A stretch of DNA of 64,000 nucleotides from the NCBI GenBank assembly GCA_944321175.1, contig CALUKI010000004.1, forward strand, positions 37,536 through 101,535. Direction: 5' to 3'. The notes beneath the pieces are model-generated. The model saw only the letters and a list, made by a program, of their open reading frames with translations, searched no databases and was not told the origin of the DNA. This stretch comes from an uncultured Alistipes sp. (GTDB lineage Bacteria; Bacteroidota; Bacteroidia; Bacteroidales; Rikenellaceae). The position numbers were made by a program, and so were the translations under genes. Positions 36,601-45,066 of the stretch are shown in pieces. Numbering within the stretch: position 1 is the first letter of the stretch; every line of letters begins with the position of its first letter.

Positions 36601-37232
36601 TAACCGATGACTACGATTTCATTGATGTTTTCATGGCTGGTCGAGAGTACCACGTCGAAATGGGTGCGGTTGCCGACCGTAGCCTTGTAGGAGTTGTATC
36701 CGATGAACGATACCTCGAGCACCGCAGCATTCGAGAGGACGCTGGAGTCGAACGAGAAGGAGCCGTCCGTGTTGGAGGAGGTTCCTTTGACCGATCCGCC
36801 GTCGGAGAGCAGGACGGTCGCTCCGACAACGGGGTCGCCCGCTTCGTCGGTGATCTTTCCGGTGATGGTTCTGGCCGGCGCTGCTTCAGCCTGACGGGCG
36901 GTCAGGATCACCTTGTTGTGATCGACCGTGACGTGAACACCCGGGATGCATCTGCGGATGATTCGGTCGATGGGCTGAGCGTTGGCATCGATCGAAACGA
37001 TGCGCTTCAGATCGATATCGGCGTTGTTGTATGCGAAGGTGTATTGTCCCTGAGCTTCGATTTGTCGGAACAGCTCGGCTACGGAGACATTTTTCAGGCG
37101 GATGGTTACGGGCGGGTTGGCGGCCGTAACGTTGCCGAAGGACGCGAGTAGAAAAAGGAACAAGGACACGAATTTGGCGGATAGCGGCTTCCGGCGCGGA
37201 CGGCTATCCTCGGATTGTCCGGAATTTTTCAT
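33609..37232 (-). CDS. SusC-like TonB-dependent transporter with STN signalling domain
   Basis: A 1207-aa outer-membrane importer. After a signal peptide (about 1-38) comes an STN domain (VTIRLKNVSVAELFRQIEAQ to DHNKVIL), a carboxypeptidase-like domain with ITGKITDEAGDPVVGATVLLS, the SusC plug box GYGKQKRVNLTGAVS and LVLVDGIEASLTQVN, then the barrel ending in FSIGADITF. The STN domain means it signals across the periplasm to the FecR-like anti-sigma factor encoded just upstream (family knowledge). This is the transporter of the SusCD-FecR-ECF unit. Confidence 0.93.
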   Translation of the reverse strand: MKNSGQSEDSRPRRKPLSAKFVSLFLFLLASFGNVTAANPPVTIRLKNVSVAELFRQIEAQGQYTFAYNNADIDLKRIVSIDANAQPIDRIIRRCIPGVHVTVDHNKVILTARQAEAAPARTITGKITDEAGDPVVGATVLLSDGGSVKGTSSNTDGSFSFDSSVLSNAAVLEVSFIGYNSYKATVGNRTHFDVVLSTSHENINEIVVIGYGKQKRVNLTGAVSVIDGKDLNNRPVTNAAAALQGADPSLVLTLGSGSIEGKNYSLNIRGSISVHSSEPLVLVDGIEASLTQVNPNDIESVSVLKDASACAIYGAKASAGVVLITTKEGKAGSVNINYNGRYGVSWNTTSTDFIRSGYDFVTFENEFYVPYKGYGAWTYTDEQLQMLYERRNDMTEHPDRPWVVTENTADVNNREYTYLYLGNFDWYDYFFKRSRPETEHNISISGGNEKMNYYVSGRYLYREGFFDNNQEDKYNGYSFRSKINAEITPWLHYSNNLSFERSDYKYGGYWEQDGAEGLNKNGILYNENINISPTYVPVNPDGTRNAQPGYMADATSPLASGRMAFLEDANKNARFNNYWILTNRLTFDLLPNKDLQFIADYTYRRRDNTAQYRSLPLSNAYDNVNRRMYLGSDTTVPQGYFSNGSYYDFYQEDRLYYNGHDVNGYFQYAHSWNDHNFSATAGGNFVDYRSSEISIRQKGSLSRELAYLDKAAAVEIERLKQPIQAYRTLGFFARMNYDYKGKYLFEVSGRYDGSSRFAAADRWGFFPSVSAGWRISEEGFWKNSSINEWWNNAKIRLSYGSLGNQQVSNYYYFQTISTSNMGYTFDGTGKASHASVSDPVSAGLTWETVTTYNLGFDFGFLGNRLNLSADFYIRDTKDMLTTALTLPDVYGATEPKSNAADLRTKGYEISLSWQDTKQVAGSPLTYGLSASLGDYKSTITKYVNDSKLLTDYYEGMTLGEIWGYHVGGLFRSDEEAAAYQAAIDDKAVNKGVYSCVAPYNKLMAGDVYFLDLNDDKVIDTGANTVNDPGDRTIIGNELPRYIYSLRGNLTWKGFDFAVFFQGVGKIDWMPSAGALYFWNSYANQRISFIPTDFPELCWSEENTGAYFPRRRTLIASGNSSLGVTSDRYLQDASYLRLKNITLGYTIPINKRIVKKLRIYLSGENLAYWSPMKKYCKTLDPEIAVSQATNDTMYPYSRTFSIGADITF

Positions 37233-37382
37233 AATTTTGCAACGATTTAAAGTTCATCATTCTCAGCGGATGCTGTGATTGGGTTTGATTTTAGGTCGCG
37301 GGGCGGATGGTGGGAACATCTGCCCCATTTTTTTTCAGGAATCAAATCTTCATAGGCAGGCTTTTTAAAGGGTTGGCAGCAT

Positions 37383-38369
37383 TTATCTTGCAGGAACAAG
37401 GAAAACCTCGTTGCCGCGAATTTCATACTCTATGCGGGCGATCCGTGACAGGATGTGCATGGTTTCTTCGAGGGGTTCGTACTTCAGATGGAAGGAGAGT
37501 TTCTCCGACAGGTCGGTGTCCTTTTCATAGCGGAACCGGACATTGTACCAGTTTTCCAGATTGACGAGGATTTCGGAAAGCGGTTTGTTGGCGAATACCA
37601 GATGATCGGCCGTCCAGCTGCAATAATCATCTGCCGAGACGGTGGAAATGCGGATTTTTCCGGTTTCCGTATCGAAAACGAGCCGTTGGTCGGCCTGCAT
37701 CGGGAGCGGTTTTTTCAGCCCCTCGGCCGAAACCTGGATGCGTCCTGTTTTAAGGATTGCTTCTGCGTAGCGGTTTCCGCTGCGATGCCGGACATCGAAT
37801 TCCGTGCCGAGGACCTCGATCTGCATCACCTCCATATCGACGACGAAGGGACGGGCGGCGTCGTGCGCGACTTTGAAAAAGGCGTTCCCGTCGAGTCGCA
37901 CCTTGCGGGTTTTGGCATCGAATGTTTCGGGATAGACGAGCCGGCTGTTTCCGTTGAGCCATACTCGTGTCCCGTCGGGCAGCAGGAACTCTCCTTTGCT
38001 GCCTTGAGCCGTTACCAGACATATCGAAGCGGGCTGATGGTATCTTGCCCGTAGAAAGAGATACTCTCCGCAGACGATGAATGCCAGCAATGCCGCCGCG
38101 ACGGCGAAGCGTCGCAGGGAGATGCGCCGTTTTTTCTGTCCGAGATGTTCCAGGGCGTCGATCCGTCGGTTCAGGTCGGAGAGTTTATGCCGGTAGTCGG
38201 CCACGGACGGTTTGTTCAGGAGTTCAGTCCAGAATTGCAGCAGGACGGCATCTTTTGTCTCCCGATCCGTCGGTGCGGTCATCCACCTTCGGAAAAGACG
38301 CTGGATCTCGTCCGACATTTCATTATGCAGGAAATCGCGGATAATCTCCTTGATCTTGTCGCTCTTCAT
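37383..38369 (-). CDS. FecR-family anti-sigma factor
   Basis: A 328-aa inner-membrane protein: cytoplasmic N-terminus (1-80), one membrane helix (about 84-106, RRFAVAAALLAFIVCGEYLFL), then the periplasmic FecR domain with TAQGSKGEFLLPDGTRVWLNGNS-type sequence and the C-terminal STN-like region DKPLSEILVNLENWYNVRF (here NKPLSEIL). It receives the signal from SusC and controls the ECF sigma factor encoded upstream. Order sigma-FecR-SusC-SusD is classical. Confidence 0.92.
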   Translation of the reverse strand: MKSDKIKEIIRDFLHNEMSDEIQRLFRRWMTAPTDRETKDAVLLQFWTELLNKPSVADYRHKLSDLNRRIDALEHLGQKKRRISLRRFAVAAALLAFIVCGEYLFLRARYHQPASICLVTAQGSKGEFLLPDGTRVWLNGNSRLVYPETFDAKTRKVRLDGNAFFKVAHDAARPFVVDMEVMQIEVLGTEFDVRHRSGNRYAEAILKTGRIQVSAEGLKKPLPMQADQRLVFDTETGKIRISTVSADDYCSWTADHLVFANKPLSEILVNLENWYNVRFRYEKDTDLSEKLSFHLKYEPLEETMHILSRIARIEYEIRGNEVFLVPAR

Positions 38370-38440
38370 CTTGCTGGAGGTAGTTCTATAATATAAAACG
38401 GCCGACAGCGGTCGAACCCCCAGTCCTGCGGAGCGATTTT

Positions 38441-38992
38441 TCAGAAAAAGACAGTGATCGATGCGAGCAGCCGCCGAAGCTGATTGAGGGCGGAGGTCAT
38501 GTGGTTTTCGACGGTTTTGACACTGATCCGGAGCCGTTCGGCGATCTCCCTGTTCGAGAGACCCTCATAGCGGCTCATTTGGAAGATGCGGCGTCTTTGA
38601 TCCGGCATTTTCTCTACGGCGATGGAGATCAGCAGGGCCAGATCGTTCGTCTGCACCTGGCTGTCGAGCGAATCGTCGTAGAAGCAGCGGATGGAGGAAC
38701 GGAGTGCGGATTCGTATCGGCCCTGCGCCAGCGAGTGGTTGTAAATATCGAAGATGGCATTCTTCAGCATCGCGAAGAGGTAGTTCGAGAATCGGGACAT
38801 CTTGGCGATTTCGGTGCGGCGTTCCCAGACCTTCAGCATGATGGACTGCATGACATCTTCGGCCTCGGTGCGGTTTTTGAGCATCCAGTAAGCCATTTCC
38901 TCGACTTTGGGCGCATAATGGCGGTAGAGCGCGTCGAACGCCGATCTGTCGCCGCCAGCCAATCGCTCCAGTATGTGTTGTTCCCGCTCCAC
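38441..38992 (-). CDS. ECF RNA polymerase sigma factor (sigma-70 family)
   Basis: A 183-aa sigma factor with region 2 (YWMLKNRTEAEDVMQSIMLKVWERR) and region 4 helix-turn-helix (YEGLSNREIAERLRISVKTVENHM). It is paired with the FecR protein and presumably directs transcription of the SusC/SusD genes when the substrate is sensed. Its own promoter lies just upstream. Confidence 0.93.
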   Translation of the reverse strand: MEREQHILERLAGGDRSAFDALYRHYAPKVEEMAYWMLKNRTEAEDVMQSIMLKVWERRTEIAKMSRFSNYLFAMLKNAIFDIYNHSLAQGRYESALRSSIRCFYDDSLDSQVQTNDLALLISIAVEKMPDQRRRIFQMSRYEGLSNREIAERLRISVKTVENHMTSALNQLRRLLASITVFF

Positions 38993-39008
38993 GGAAGAAA
39001 TATTTCTA

Positions 39009-39016
39009 CAAATATA
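39009..39016 (-). promoter_or_regulatory. -7 box of the ECF sigma gene
   Basis: Minus-strand TATATTTG, 17 bases before ATG 38992. Confidence 0.5.
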
Positions 39017-39581
39017 AAAAATAATTCGGTACTTAATATAAACTGGTATAAACTGGCATCCGAATAATCAGAATTGCACCGAGTCTTCCGTTTCCGAATG
39101 CACTGTTGCGGGTTACAAGGTGCACCCGGTTTTCCGTATCTGGTTGAATCCGCTGATTCCCATTATAATATAGGACATGTGTCCGGCTGCGACGGTATCC
39201 GGCACACGGGTGCCGTGAAGTCCCTGCGAACAGCGCAGCGGCAAAATCGGCATGGGCGGTCGAAATGCGCCTTGCAGAATTTGTCAGGGACTTGAGATCC
39301 TTCGGATTGTCAAAGATTTGGGGCAAATTGAAAAACGCGCATAGGCGGATTTTGCATGCGGGCATCATCCTCATATGGCTTGTAGTGGCGGATATACGGC
39401 AATTTTGCCTGTTCCGGCGGCATATCTCCGGTTGTGCAATCTGCGTATGAATCCCTTTTTGCGGAATGACGGTTGCCGATAACAGCTGCCGGCCATGCCG
39501 CCGCTATACTGCGGCCATTCTTCAAACTGCATTTTTTATTATAAAAAATTCATTTATAGGAGGATATTTGTCTATTTTTGC
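39017..39581. other. Intergenic region between the ECF sigma gene and the YiiX gene
   Basis: About 560 bases with no protein-like ORF. It has a short tandem repeat TATAAACTGG (twice, near 39046-39066) and becomes very AT-rich before the YiiX promoter. Confidence 0.4.
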
Positions 39582-39589
39582 TATATTTG
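39582..39589 (+). promoter_or_regulatory. -7 box of the YiiX-like gene
   Basis: TATATTTG, 27 bases before ATG 39616. Between them AGAGGGAGGAGGACG gives a strong Shine-Dalgarno, uncommon in Bacteroidetes, and this fixes the start. Confidence 0.6.
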
Positions 39590-39615
39590 CAAATAATGGG
39601 AGAGGGAGGAGGACG

Positions 39616-40332
39616 ATGGATATGTTCGCTCGGCGGTGGTTTTCCTCCGTATATGACAAAATCCGGTGCCGTTTCGGCCTGTTTGCCGCCGGCATGCCGG
39701 CTTGGATGGTTGGCCGACTATCCGTATTGGTACTGTCGGGGATGTCGTTCTGCCTGTTTGTCTCTGCCGGCTGCAAAGCGGGCGGCGCCCGGATGGCGGA
39801 GGATTTGCCGGCCGGATTGTTCCAAGACGGAGATCTCGCCTTTCGACGGGGTACGGGCCTGACAAGCCGCGTGGTGCTGGCCGCCGACAAGAGCGGGGCC
39901 TATTCGCATGTGGGGATTCTCAAATGGATGGACGGGAAGTGGCATGTGATTCATGCCGTACCCGGGGAACCGGATTACCGCGGCGATGAGGATCGCGTGA
40001 AGGCCGAGGCCATAGAGTCGTTCTTTGCAAGGACTCGTGCGGCCAGCGGCGCCGTGATGCGGGTGGAGGATGCTCCGGAACCGGCGCGGCGGGCTGCCGG
40101 ACATGCTCGGAGACTGTTTCGGGCCGGCGTACTGTTCGATCATGAGTATGATTTGACCGATACGGTGCGGATGTATTGTACGGAGCTGGTTGACTATGTA
40201 TATAAGCTGGAGGGTGTCGATTTGTCGGAAGAGCGGTTGAGCAAGATCGATATTCCGCTTTTTGACGGGTATTACCTGTTGCCGAATGATATCGCACGGA
40301 GTGAAAGGCTCCGTCTGATATATGTGTTTTAA
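39616..40332 (+). CDS. YiiX/YebB-like papain-fold (NlpC/P60 superfamily) protein
   Basis: About 238 aa. A basic N-terminus, one membrane segment (about 33-52) ending FVSAGCKAGG, then a circularly permuted NlpC/P60 domain: FQDGDLAFRRGTGLTSRVVL, AYSHVGILKWMDGKWHVIHA (catalytic His) and RMYCTELVDYVYKLEG (catalytic Cys), the layout of YiiX-like peptidases or acyltransferases. It would act in the periplasm, on peptides or lipids. The next gene, a small lipoprotein, follows by 28 bases; the two look like an operon. Confidence 0.8.
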   Translation: MDMFARRWFSSVYDKIRCRFGLFAAGMPAWMVGRLSVLVLSGMSFCLFVSAGCKAGGARMAEDLPAGLFQDGDLAFRRGTGLTSRVVLAADKSGAYSHVGILKWMDGKWHVIHAVPGEPDYRGDEDRVKAEAIESFFARTRAASGAVMRVEDAPEPARRAAGHARRLFRAGVLFDHEYDLTDTVRMYCTELVDYVYKLEGVDLSEERLSKIDIPLFDGYYLLPNDIARSERLRLIYVF

Positions 40333-40360
40333 TATTAACTCATCATTAAAGGAGGTGCTT

Positions 40361-40774
40361 ATGAAAAGAGTTTTGACTTTCAGTGTGATGATTGCCGCTA
40401 TGATTGTGGTGGCATCGTGTTCATCCTCGTCGGGGGATAGTCCGAGCAAGGCTTTGAACGGCTACATTGAGATGCTGCAGTCGGGGGATTATGAGAATTT
40501 CGTAGAGGGTTTCGCACTCGGCGAGGATATTACCCCCGAACAGGCAAAACAGCAAAAGGCGATGTTGTCCGGTCTGGTCGGAGACAAAGTATCCAAAGAG
40601 TATGACAAGAGGGGCGGTCTCAAAGGTGTTGAATTTATCACGGAGGAGATTTCCGAGGATGGCAACAGCGCAGTCGTTACGTTCAAGATGCAATTCGGGG
40701 ATGGAACCGAACAGGAGGACAGCCAGGATATGGTAAAACGGGACGGGAAATGGCTGATGGATGCCGATAAATGA
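40361..40774 (+). CDS. DUF4878-like small lipoprotein
   Basis: A 137-aa protein with a lipoprotein signal (VVASCSSSSG, lipid Cys20). The body has the NTF2-like DUF4878 pattern: helix PSKALNGYIEMLQSGDYENFVEG, then strands AVVTFKMQFGDG and a closing VKRDGKWLMD. Preceded by GGAGGTG seven bases before the ATG, a near-perfect Shine-Dalgarno. Function of the family unknown; co-transcribed with the YiiX-like gene. Confidence 0.8.
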   Translation: MKRVLTFSVMIAAMIVVASCSSSSGDSPSKALNGYIEMLQSGDYENFVEGFALGEDITPEQAKQQKAMLSGLVGDKVSKEYDKRGGLKGVEFITEEISEDGNSAVVTFKMQFGDGTEQEDSQDMVKRDGKWLMDADK

Positions 40775-40806
40775 TAAATCGCGTATCCTGAAAACGGAAT
40801 GAAGAG

Positions 40807-40850
40807 ACTGTCCGCACGGTTGGAGACCCTCGTGCGGGCAGTTTTGTTTT
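40807..40850 (+). terminator. Terminator of the YiiX-DUF4878 operon
   Basis: A 12-bp stem (40807-40818 with 40831-40842, one G.T) and a TTTTGTTTT tail. Confidence 0.85.
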
Positions 40851-41192
40851 ATGTGCATGTTGAGGTTTGTCGTCTTTATTTGAAACGGGTCGGGTGAAAC
40901 GGGCAGGGGCTTATGACGGGGATAAAAGCGGGGCGGGGTGTCGGATTGTGCTGTTTAAGATGTCATGCAAATGGCGTTGGCTGCAACAGGTTGCGAGAAA
41001 AGGTTGCATTGCGGAAGGCCGTGTTCATGTTGAAATGCCGCCAATGGAGATTGATGCTAAAAAAATGAATGGATATACAATCCGGAATCCTTCAGGGTCG
41101 GATTTTGTGTTTTGGGGCAAGAGGGGGATGGCTGTTCGTTTTTGGTCAATAAATCGCTTTCTCAATATTGTCCTATTGTTCAGCGGTATGTT

Positions 41193-41360
41193 TCAGTACA
41201 GAAGACCCGTAAATTCGGATCGAAATGAATTTATTCTTGCTGAAGTTCTTGTTTTTTCCTGTTTCATGATTTGGAACACCCGGATTTTGGGCTTGTCCTG
41301 CTCCACGGTGGCAAAAGCCACATCCTTATGGCCGCTTAAGAAATCAAATGCCTTTTCCAT
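41193..41360 (-). pseudogene. Truncated pyridoxamine-5'-phosphate-oxidase-like flavoprotein gene
   Basis: EKAFDFLSGHKDVAFATVEQ and KPKIRVFQIMKQ match the N-terminus of small FMN-binding split-barrel proteins (about 120-140 aa in the family). After about 40 residues the similarity stops and the frame ends in unrelated sequence. Start at 41360 (or 41381). The rest of the gene is not found to the left, so this is a broken remnant at the edge of the accessory region. Confidence 0.6.
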
Positions 41361-41453
41361 GATTGAAGTCCGTTTATCCATTGATTGAAAAAGGCTTCGG
41401 ACGGTGCTTGAAGTTACACTGTCCGAAGCATTACCGTTCAGTATTCCTTGCTC

Positions 41454-42287
41454 TTATTTGTAGAGTGCCTTGCCCAAATTTTCCAATCCGGCTTCTCCGG
41501 GAAGTCCGGGCCAGGCCTGTTTCATGGCATCCGTGAAAGCCTGTACCGTATTGTTGGCCGAGAGCAGATCCTTCATCTTTTTCAGATAGGCGATCTTGAA
41601 CTCCACCGCATCGCGCGTAGCCGCACCGCCGTGTCCGCCGATGAACAGCGTCGCACCCGAAGCCAAAGAATTTTCCGCTTCCGCGATCTCAGCATCAATT
41701 GCTGCAGGTGATGATATCTGCAGGTGGCTGACATGCGCCTTTGCAGGAGTCCAGTGGGTGTAGTAAGCCTTGCCTCCAATCAGGATACTGGCACCGGGGA
41801 AATCCGTCGTAGCTCCGTTGCGGAACTCGAAATCAACTCCTGCCCATGTCTGGGTCGTGCCGAATGCCACTTCAGTTGCCTTGCCTGTGGGCATATCTGT
41901 CATTGCATCACCGAATACCTGAGCAAAGCCTTTCATCATGCCGCTGTAGATCTCGCCTTTGGTAAATTCTGACATACCCTCGGCCATCACCACATCGTGG
42001 CTTCCGGTTCCTCCCACATGATAGTCAGTGATGCGTTTTTCCACGGGTTTGCCAAGTTCGGAGAGATATGTGTCGAACTCAGCCACATTGTCCTTGAACA
42101 GCGGCTGTTCCATAGTAACAAGTGCATCCTTGCCCTCGATGATGTAACTTGCGTCGCCGAGAGCATCGTTAGTGTAGTAGACGTGCAGTCTGTAATTGCC
42201 GAGGTCATGTACCTCGAAACGTCCTTTAGTCTGTGCCATGGCTGTGATTGTTAAAAGATTCAACAAAATGAATAATGCCTTTTTCAT
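41454..42287 (-). CDS. Exported metallo-beta-lactamase-like protein with degenerate metal site
   Basis: A 277-aa protein with signal peptide (1-19, ending TAMAQ). The pattern resembles MBL-fold hydrolases: DASYIIEGKDALVTMEQPLF, then a motif in the place of HxHxDH reading DYHVGGTGSHDVV, later GGKAYYTHWTPAKAHV and FIGGHGG. The metal ligands are largely not canonical, so activity is uncertain. It is divergently transcribed from an HxlR regulator, a common pairing for stress-induced enzymes. Start at 42287 gives the signal peptide; the longer frame to 42416 does not. Confidence 0.65.
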   Translation of the reverse strand: MKKALFILLNLLTITAMAQTKGRFEVHDLGNYRLHVYYTNDALGDASYIIEGKDALVTMEQPLFKDNVAEFDTYLSELGKPVEKRITDYHVGGTGSHDVVMAEGMSEFTKGEIYSGMMKGFAQVFGDAMTDMPTGKATEVAFGTTQTWAGVDFEFRNGATTDFPGASILIGGKAYYTHWTPAKAHVSHLQISSPAAIDAEIAEAENSLASGATLFIGGHGGAATRDAVEFKIAYLKKMKDLLSANNTVQAFTDAMKQAWPGLPGEAGLENLGKALYK

Positions 42288-42475
42288 TGTTTTTTGTTTT
42301 AATGAGTTTTTAATCGCATTACTTACTAAAAGTATTTTTGTTTCTTTTATGCTGCAAAATAAGAAAGAGTTTTTTAATCCTGCAAGTAGGTACTTGAATG
42401 TCACATACTTACGCATATGTAACCATTATTGTGTATGAGCCGGTTACAGACAAAAATATTTTTGAAAAAAGTTTG

Positions 42476-42506
42476 TTGCAGCGTGAACGGAATTTGATTA
42501 CCTTTG
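42476..42506 (+). promoter_or_regulatory. Promoter of the HxlR gene
   Basis: TTG 42476-42478, 20 bases, TACCTTTG 42499-42506. Confidence 0.75.
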
Positions 42507-42532
42507 TAGAGCGATTTGAAATACACCATATT

Positions 42533-42907
42533 ATGGATAGGACAACGATAGAAGATGCTGTGTTTCCGGATTGCCCGATACGGAACATCCTGGCCAGACT
42601 CTGTGACAAATGGTCGCTTCTGGTCATATATACGCTGGACAAGGCCGGCAAGGAAAAGGTACGGTTCAAGGAATTGCAGCGCGAAATTCCCGACATCTCG
42701 CAGAAAATGCTGACGGTTACCTTGAGGACATTGGAAGACGACGGCTATGTTACCCGTACCGTATATCCCGAAGTTCCTCCAAGGGTCGAGTATGCGCTGA
42801 CGGAACGGACACGCTCTTTGTTACCACATATCAATGCGTTGATAGAGTGGGCGTTGGAAAACAAGGATGCGATTATAACGGACAGGAAGAAAGCGAATAA
42901 GGAATGA
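42533..42907 (+). CDS. HxlR-family winged-helix regulator
   Basis: A 124-aa regulator with CPIRNILARLCDKWSLLVIYTL, RFKELQREIPDISQKMLTVTLRTLEDDGYVTRTVYPEVPPRVEYALTE, an almost consensus HxlR domain. The early Cys before PIRNIL is the redox- or electrophile-sensing position in YodB/QsrR-type members (family knowledge). It probably controls the divergent MBL-like gene. Confidence 0.88.
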   Translation: MDRTTIEDAVFPDCPIRNILARLCDKWSLLVIYTLDKAGKEKVRFKELQREIPDISQKMLTVTLRTLEDDGYVTRTVYPEVPPRVEYALTERTRSLLPHINALIEWALENKDAIITDRKKANKE

Positions 42908-43337
42908 CTTGCGGTATGTAAGGCAGGCAAGCGGTTTGGGCACGCCACAAACACAGACTTGCTGTCTCCCGTTGTTACGGGTTACAATCCCAGACATTTG
43001 CCTTTTCCAAGCGGTGTAACAACCATCCCAATGGTTGAGAACTGTTTGTCGAACTTATTCGCCAATCGGTGGTCCTTCAATGGAAAATACAAGTTTAGGC
43101 ATGTCTTTCGGGTCTTTCACCTCTTGGAAGCCGGCCATCCCGGTTTTGAACCTCCGCCCGTTGTCGCACGGTCTGCAACTGCCGGACATCGGCTTCGCCT
43201 TCTTACGTCTGCTGTTTCAGGTTGCGGCAGTGTCGGGCAGTCGTGGTATGCCCCGCTGCAAACCAGGTTCCGTCATTGCTCCGGCATGGCTGTCCGGGGC
43301 AAGCAGCCCTCCTTTCACAGGTGAGCGACATGATGAT
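42908..43337. other. Gene-free stretch with probable coding remnants
   Basis: No intact gene. On the minus strand near 43062-43190 a short frame reads MAGFQEVKDPKDMPKLVFSI, which looks protein-like but has no full-length context. Probably decayed mobile DNA. Confidence 0.35.
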
Positions 43338-43345
43338 TACCTTTG
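43338..43345 (+). promoter_or_regulatory. -7 box of the GNAT gene
   Basis: TACCTTTG, 28 bases before ATG 43374, which decides the start. Confidence 0.55.
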
Positions 43346-43373
43346 CAATTATAACACCGATAAAAAAACTCGT

Positions 43374-43829
43374 ATGGACGGACATATTGCGATTCGGGAG
43401 TATCGAACCACTGATAAGGAATCCTTGTTGGAACTGATACGTTTGAATACACCCAGGTATTTTGCGGCAGAAGAGGAATTGTCCTTTGGGAAGTATCTGG
43501 ACGAGGAGGTTGAACTTTACTATGTCCTGCTTGTCGACGGGAAAATCGCAGGTTGCGGTGGAATTAACTTCGCGGATGGAAAGACTACGGGAAAAATAAG
43601 CTGGGATATAATTCATCCGGACTATCAGGGGAAATCGCTGGGTAAAAGATTGCTCCGTTTCAGAATCGATAAGCTCGGAAGTATCAGCGGCATAAGGAAG
43701 ATAACGGTACGCACCTCACAGCTGGCCTACAAATTCTATGAGAAACAAGGTTTTGTCCTGCTTGAGACGCAAAAGGACTATTGGGCTCAAGGTCTGGACT
43801 TGTATAAGATGGAATATGGTGCAAAGTAA
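43374..43829 (+). CDS. GNAT-family N-acetyltransferase
   Basis: A 151-aa acetyltransferase: VELYYVLLVDGKIAGCGGINF (strands 3-4), HPDYQGKSLGKRLLRFRID (acetyl-CoA pyrophosphate loop), and LAYKFYEKQGFVLLE (motif B). Substrate unknown. The frame extends to 43035 but only the part from 43374 has the domain and a promoter just ahead. Confidence 0.85.
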   Translation: MDGHIAIREYRTTDKESLLELIRLNTPRYFAAEEELSFGKYLDEEVELYYVLLVDGKIAGCGGINFADGKTTGKISWDIIHPDYQGKSLGKRLLRFRIDKLGSISGIRKITVRTSQLAYKFYEKQGFVLLETQKDYWAQGLDLYKMEYGAK

Positions 43830-43915
43830 TCCGTTGGAAATCAATCGGAAAAGACTTTCATCCAACCGCAAAAAAGGGAAAACCAAGTAGAAAACGACCA
43901 AAAACACGGTTGTAA

Positions 43916-44311
43916 AACAGCCGCAGACAGTCGAAAACAGGGAAAAAGAAATGGAATAAAAAAGTCCTGCCGGCCCTATGGGCACAGGAACTGCTCGATC
44001 TGGTACATCTGCTAAATGGAGTCCAGACGCAAGAGGAGGCGCAGCTGTGGATACGGGCTTTTATCGACTGGTATCGTCTTCACGAGCCATTTATCAATGA
44101 AAAAAACATGGATGAGGAATCGGGAAGATGGTGGTTTACGCATAAGATGCTGCATCGAAGTGTGTCGCATATCAAGCGTGCCATACCCGATCTGTTTTCA
44201 TATACGCGATACCCTAATGTACCTAAATCCTCAAACGCTATTGAGTCGTTTTTCGGCCACCTGAAAGACAATCTCAGAATCCATCGCGGACTCTCTCCAT
44301 ATTTTCGTTAA
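43916..44311 (+). pseudogene. C-terminal remnant of an IS transposase
   Basis: An open frame without its own start reads WAQELLDLVHLLNGVQ, FIDWYRLHEPF, WWFTHKMLHRSVSHIKRA and KSSNAIESFFGHLKDNLRIH. The last part, ending RGLSPYFR, has the Asn-x-x-Glu layout of the catalytic Glu helix of DDE transposases. The N-terminal catalytic region is missing, so it is dead. It marks the left border of the accessory DNA. Confidence 0.6.
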
Positions 44312-44918
44312 ACCCAACTTCGGGGTTTGAGTTTTATTTCAGCCCTTGCGGTCTGCAATAAAAGCTGCGCCTCAGCATAGTCCATAAGCAAGCTTATGAC
44401 TCTGCGTTCGGCTTGCATTTTATTTCGCTTTTTGTCTACCTATGTAAACCATTGTCAACACATGTTGTTGACTACTTCAGTGTGACATCGGGGCAAATCC
44501 CGAAAATGTTCCGTGGTAGAAATACGGTAGAAAAATATGGCGGACAACTATCTCCGACTGCACATAGCCGGATTTTGGGCAAATAAAAAAGCCGCTGAAA
44601 ATCAGCGGCTTCATTATAGTTGGTTCTAATTCGTTGCAGTTAATTGCGATATATCATTTCCCTCTTAAAGAAGAAATATATCCAACAGAGGAAGCGGCGA
44701 AAGAACGTGCTCATGAATTGAATAAGGAAGAATAAAAATTGGGAGTACTCATTAAAAGAACTGCTTAAAACAATTAGGACACTTTAAATATCCATAAATA
44801 AACGTTTGATATGATTAACTTTCATTGGTTCACGTTTTGAGCATACTGCATTTGGCACATGGATGTTTGTTGCGTACTATATTGAAAGTAGTTCCTCCTA
44901 CTTTCCAGTTTTTTCTAT
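44312..44918. other. Gene-free junction with a hairpin and a short coding remnant
   Basis: A perfect hairpin AGCCGCTG/CAGCGGCT lies at 44590-44611. In the frame ending at about 44735, PLKEEIYPTEEAAKERAHEL, followed by NKEE and a stop, looks like the C-terminus of a lost gene. From here rightwards the DNA is visibly AT-rich, so this is a plausible left end of the acquired region; no direct repeat matching the right side could be found within the window. Confidence 0.4.
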
Positions 44919-44926
44919 TATATTTG
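44919..44926 (+). promoter_or_regulatory. -7 box of a broken zinc-ribbon ORF
   Basis: TATATTTG, 16 bases before ATG 44943. Confidence 0.4.
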
Positions 44927-44942
44927 TACAAGTTGAAAAGAT

Positions 44943-45066
44943 ATGGAGAACGCAAAATTGATAAATGTGAAATGTCCCAATCCGAAATGCGATAGCAAGT
45001 ATATTGCTCAATCCGAATGGACGTTGTCGCTGTCCCAAGTGCGGTAGAGAAGTATTATTGTGCTAA
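44943..45066 (+). pseudogene. Frameshifted small zinc-ribbon protein
   Basis: ATG 44943 opens a frame with VKCPNPKCDSKYIAQ. It then runs into a stop at 45045, while another frame continues NGRCRCPKCGREVLLC and stops at 45064. Together they would give a zinc ribbon with two CxxC-type pairs, so a small indel near 45010 seems to have broken it. Confidence 0.4.

Noticed and set aside
35400..37151. 583-codon open frame on the plus strand
   Set aside because: Antisense to SusC, rich in Val/Gly/Arg, no motif.
40970..41135. Plus-strand stretch with VEMPPMEIDAKKMNGYTIRN and FVFWGKR, like the end of a glyoxalase/VOC protein
   Set aside because: Too short, no start context, and continuing into non-homologous sequence; possibly a remnant but not supported.
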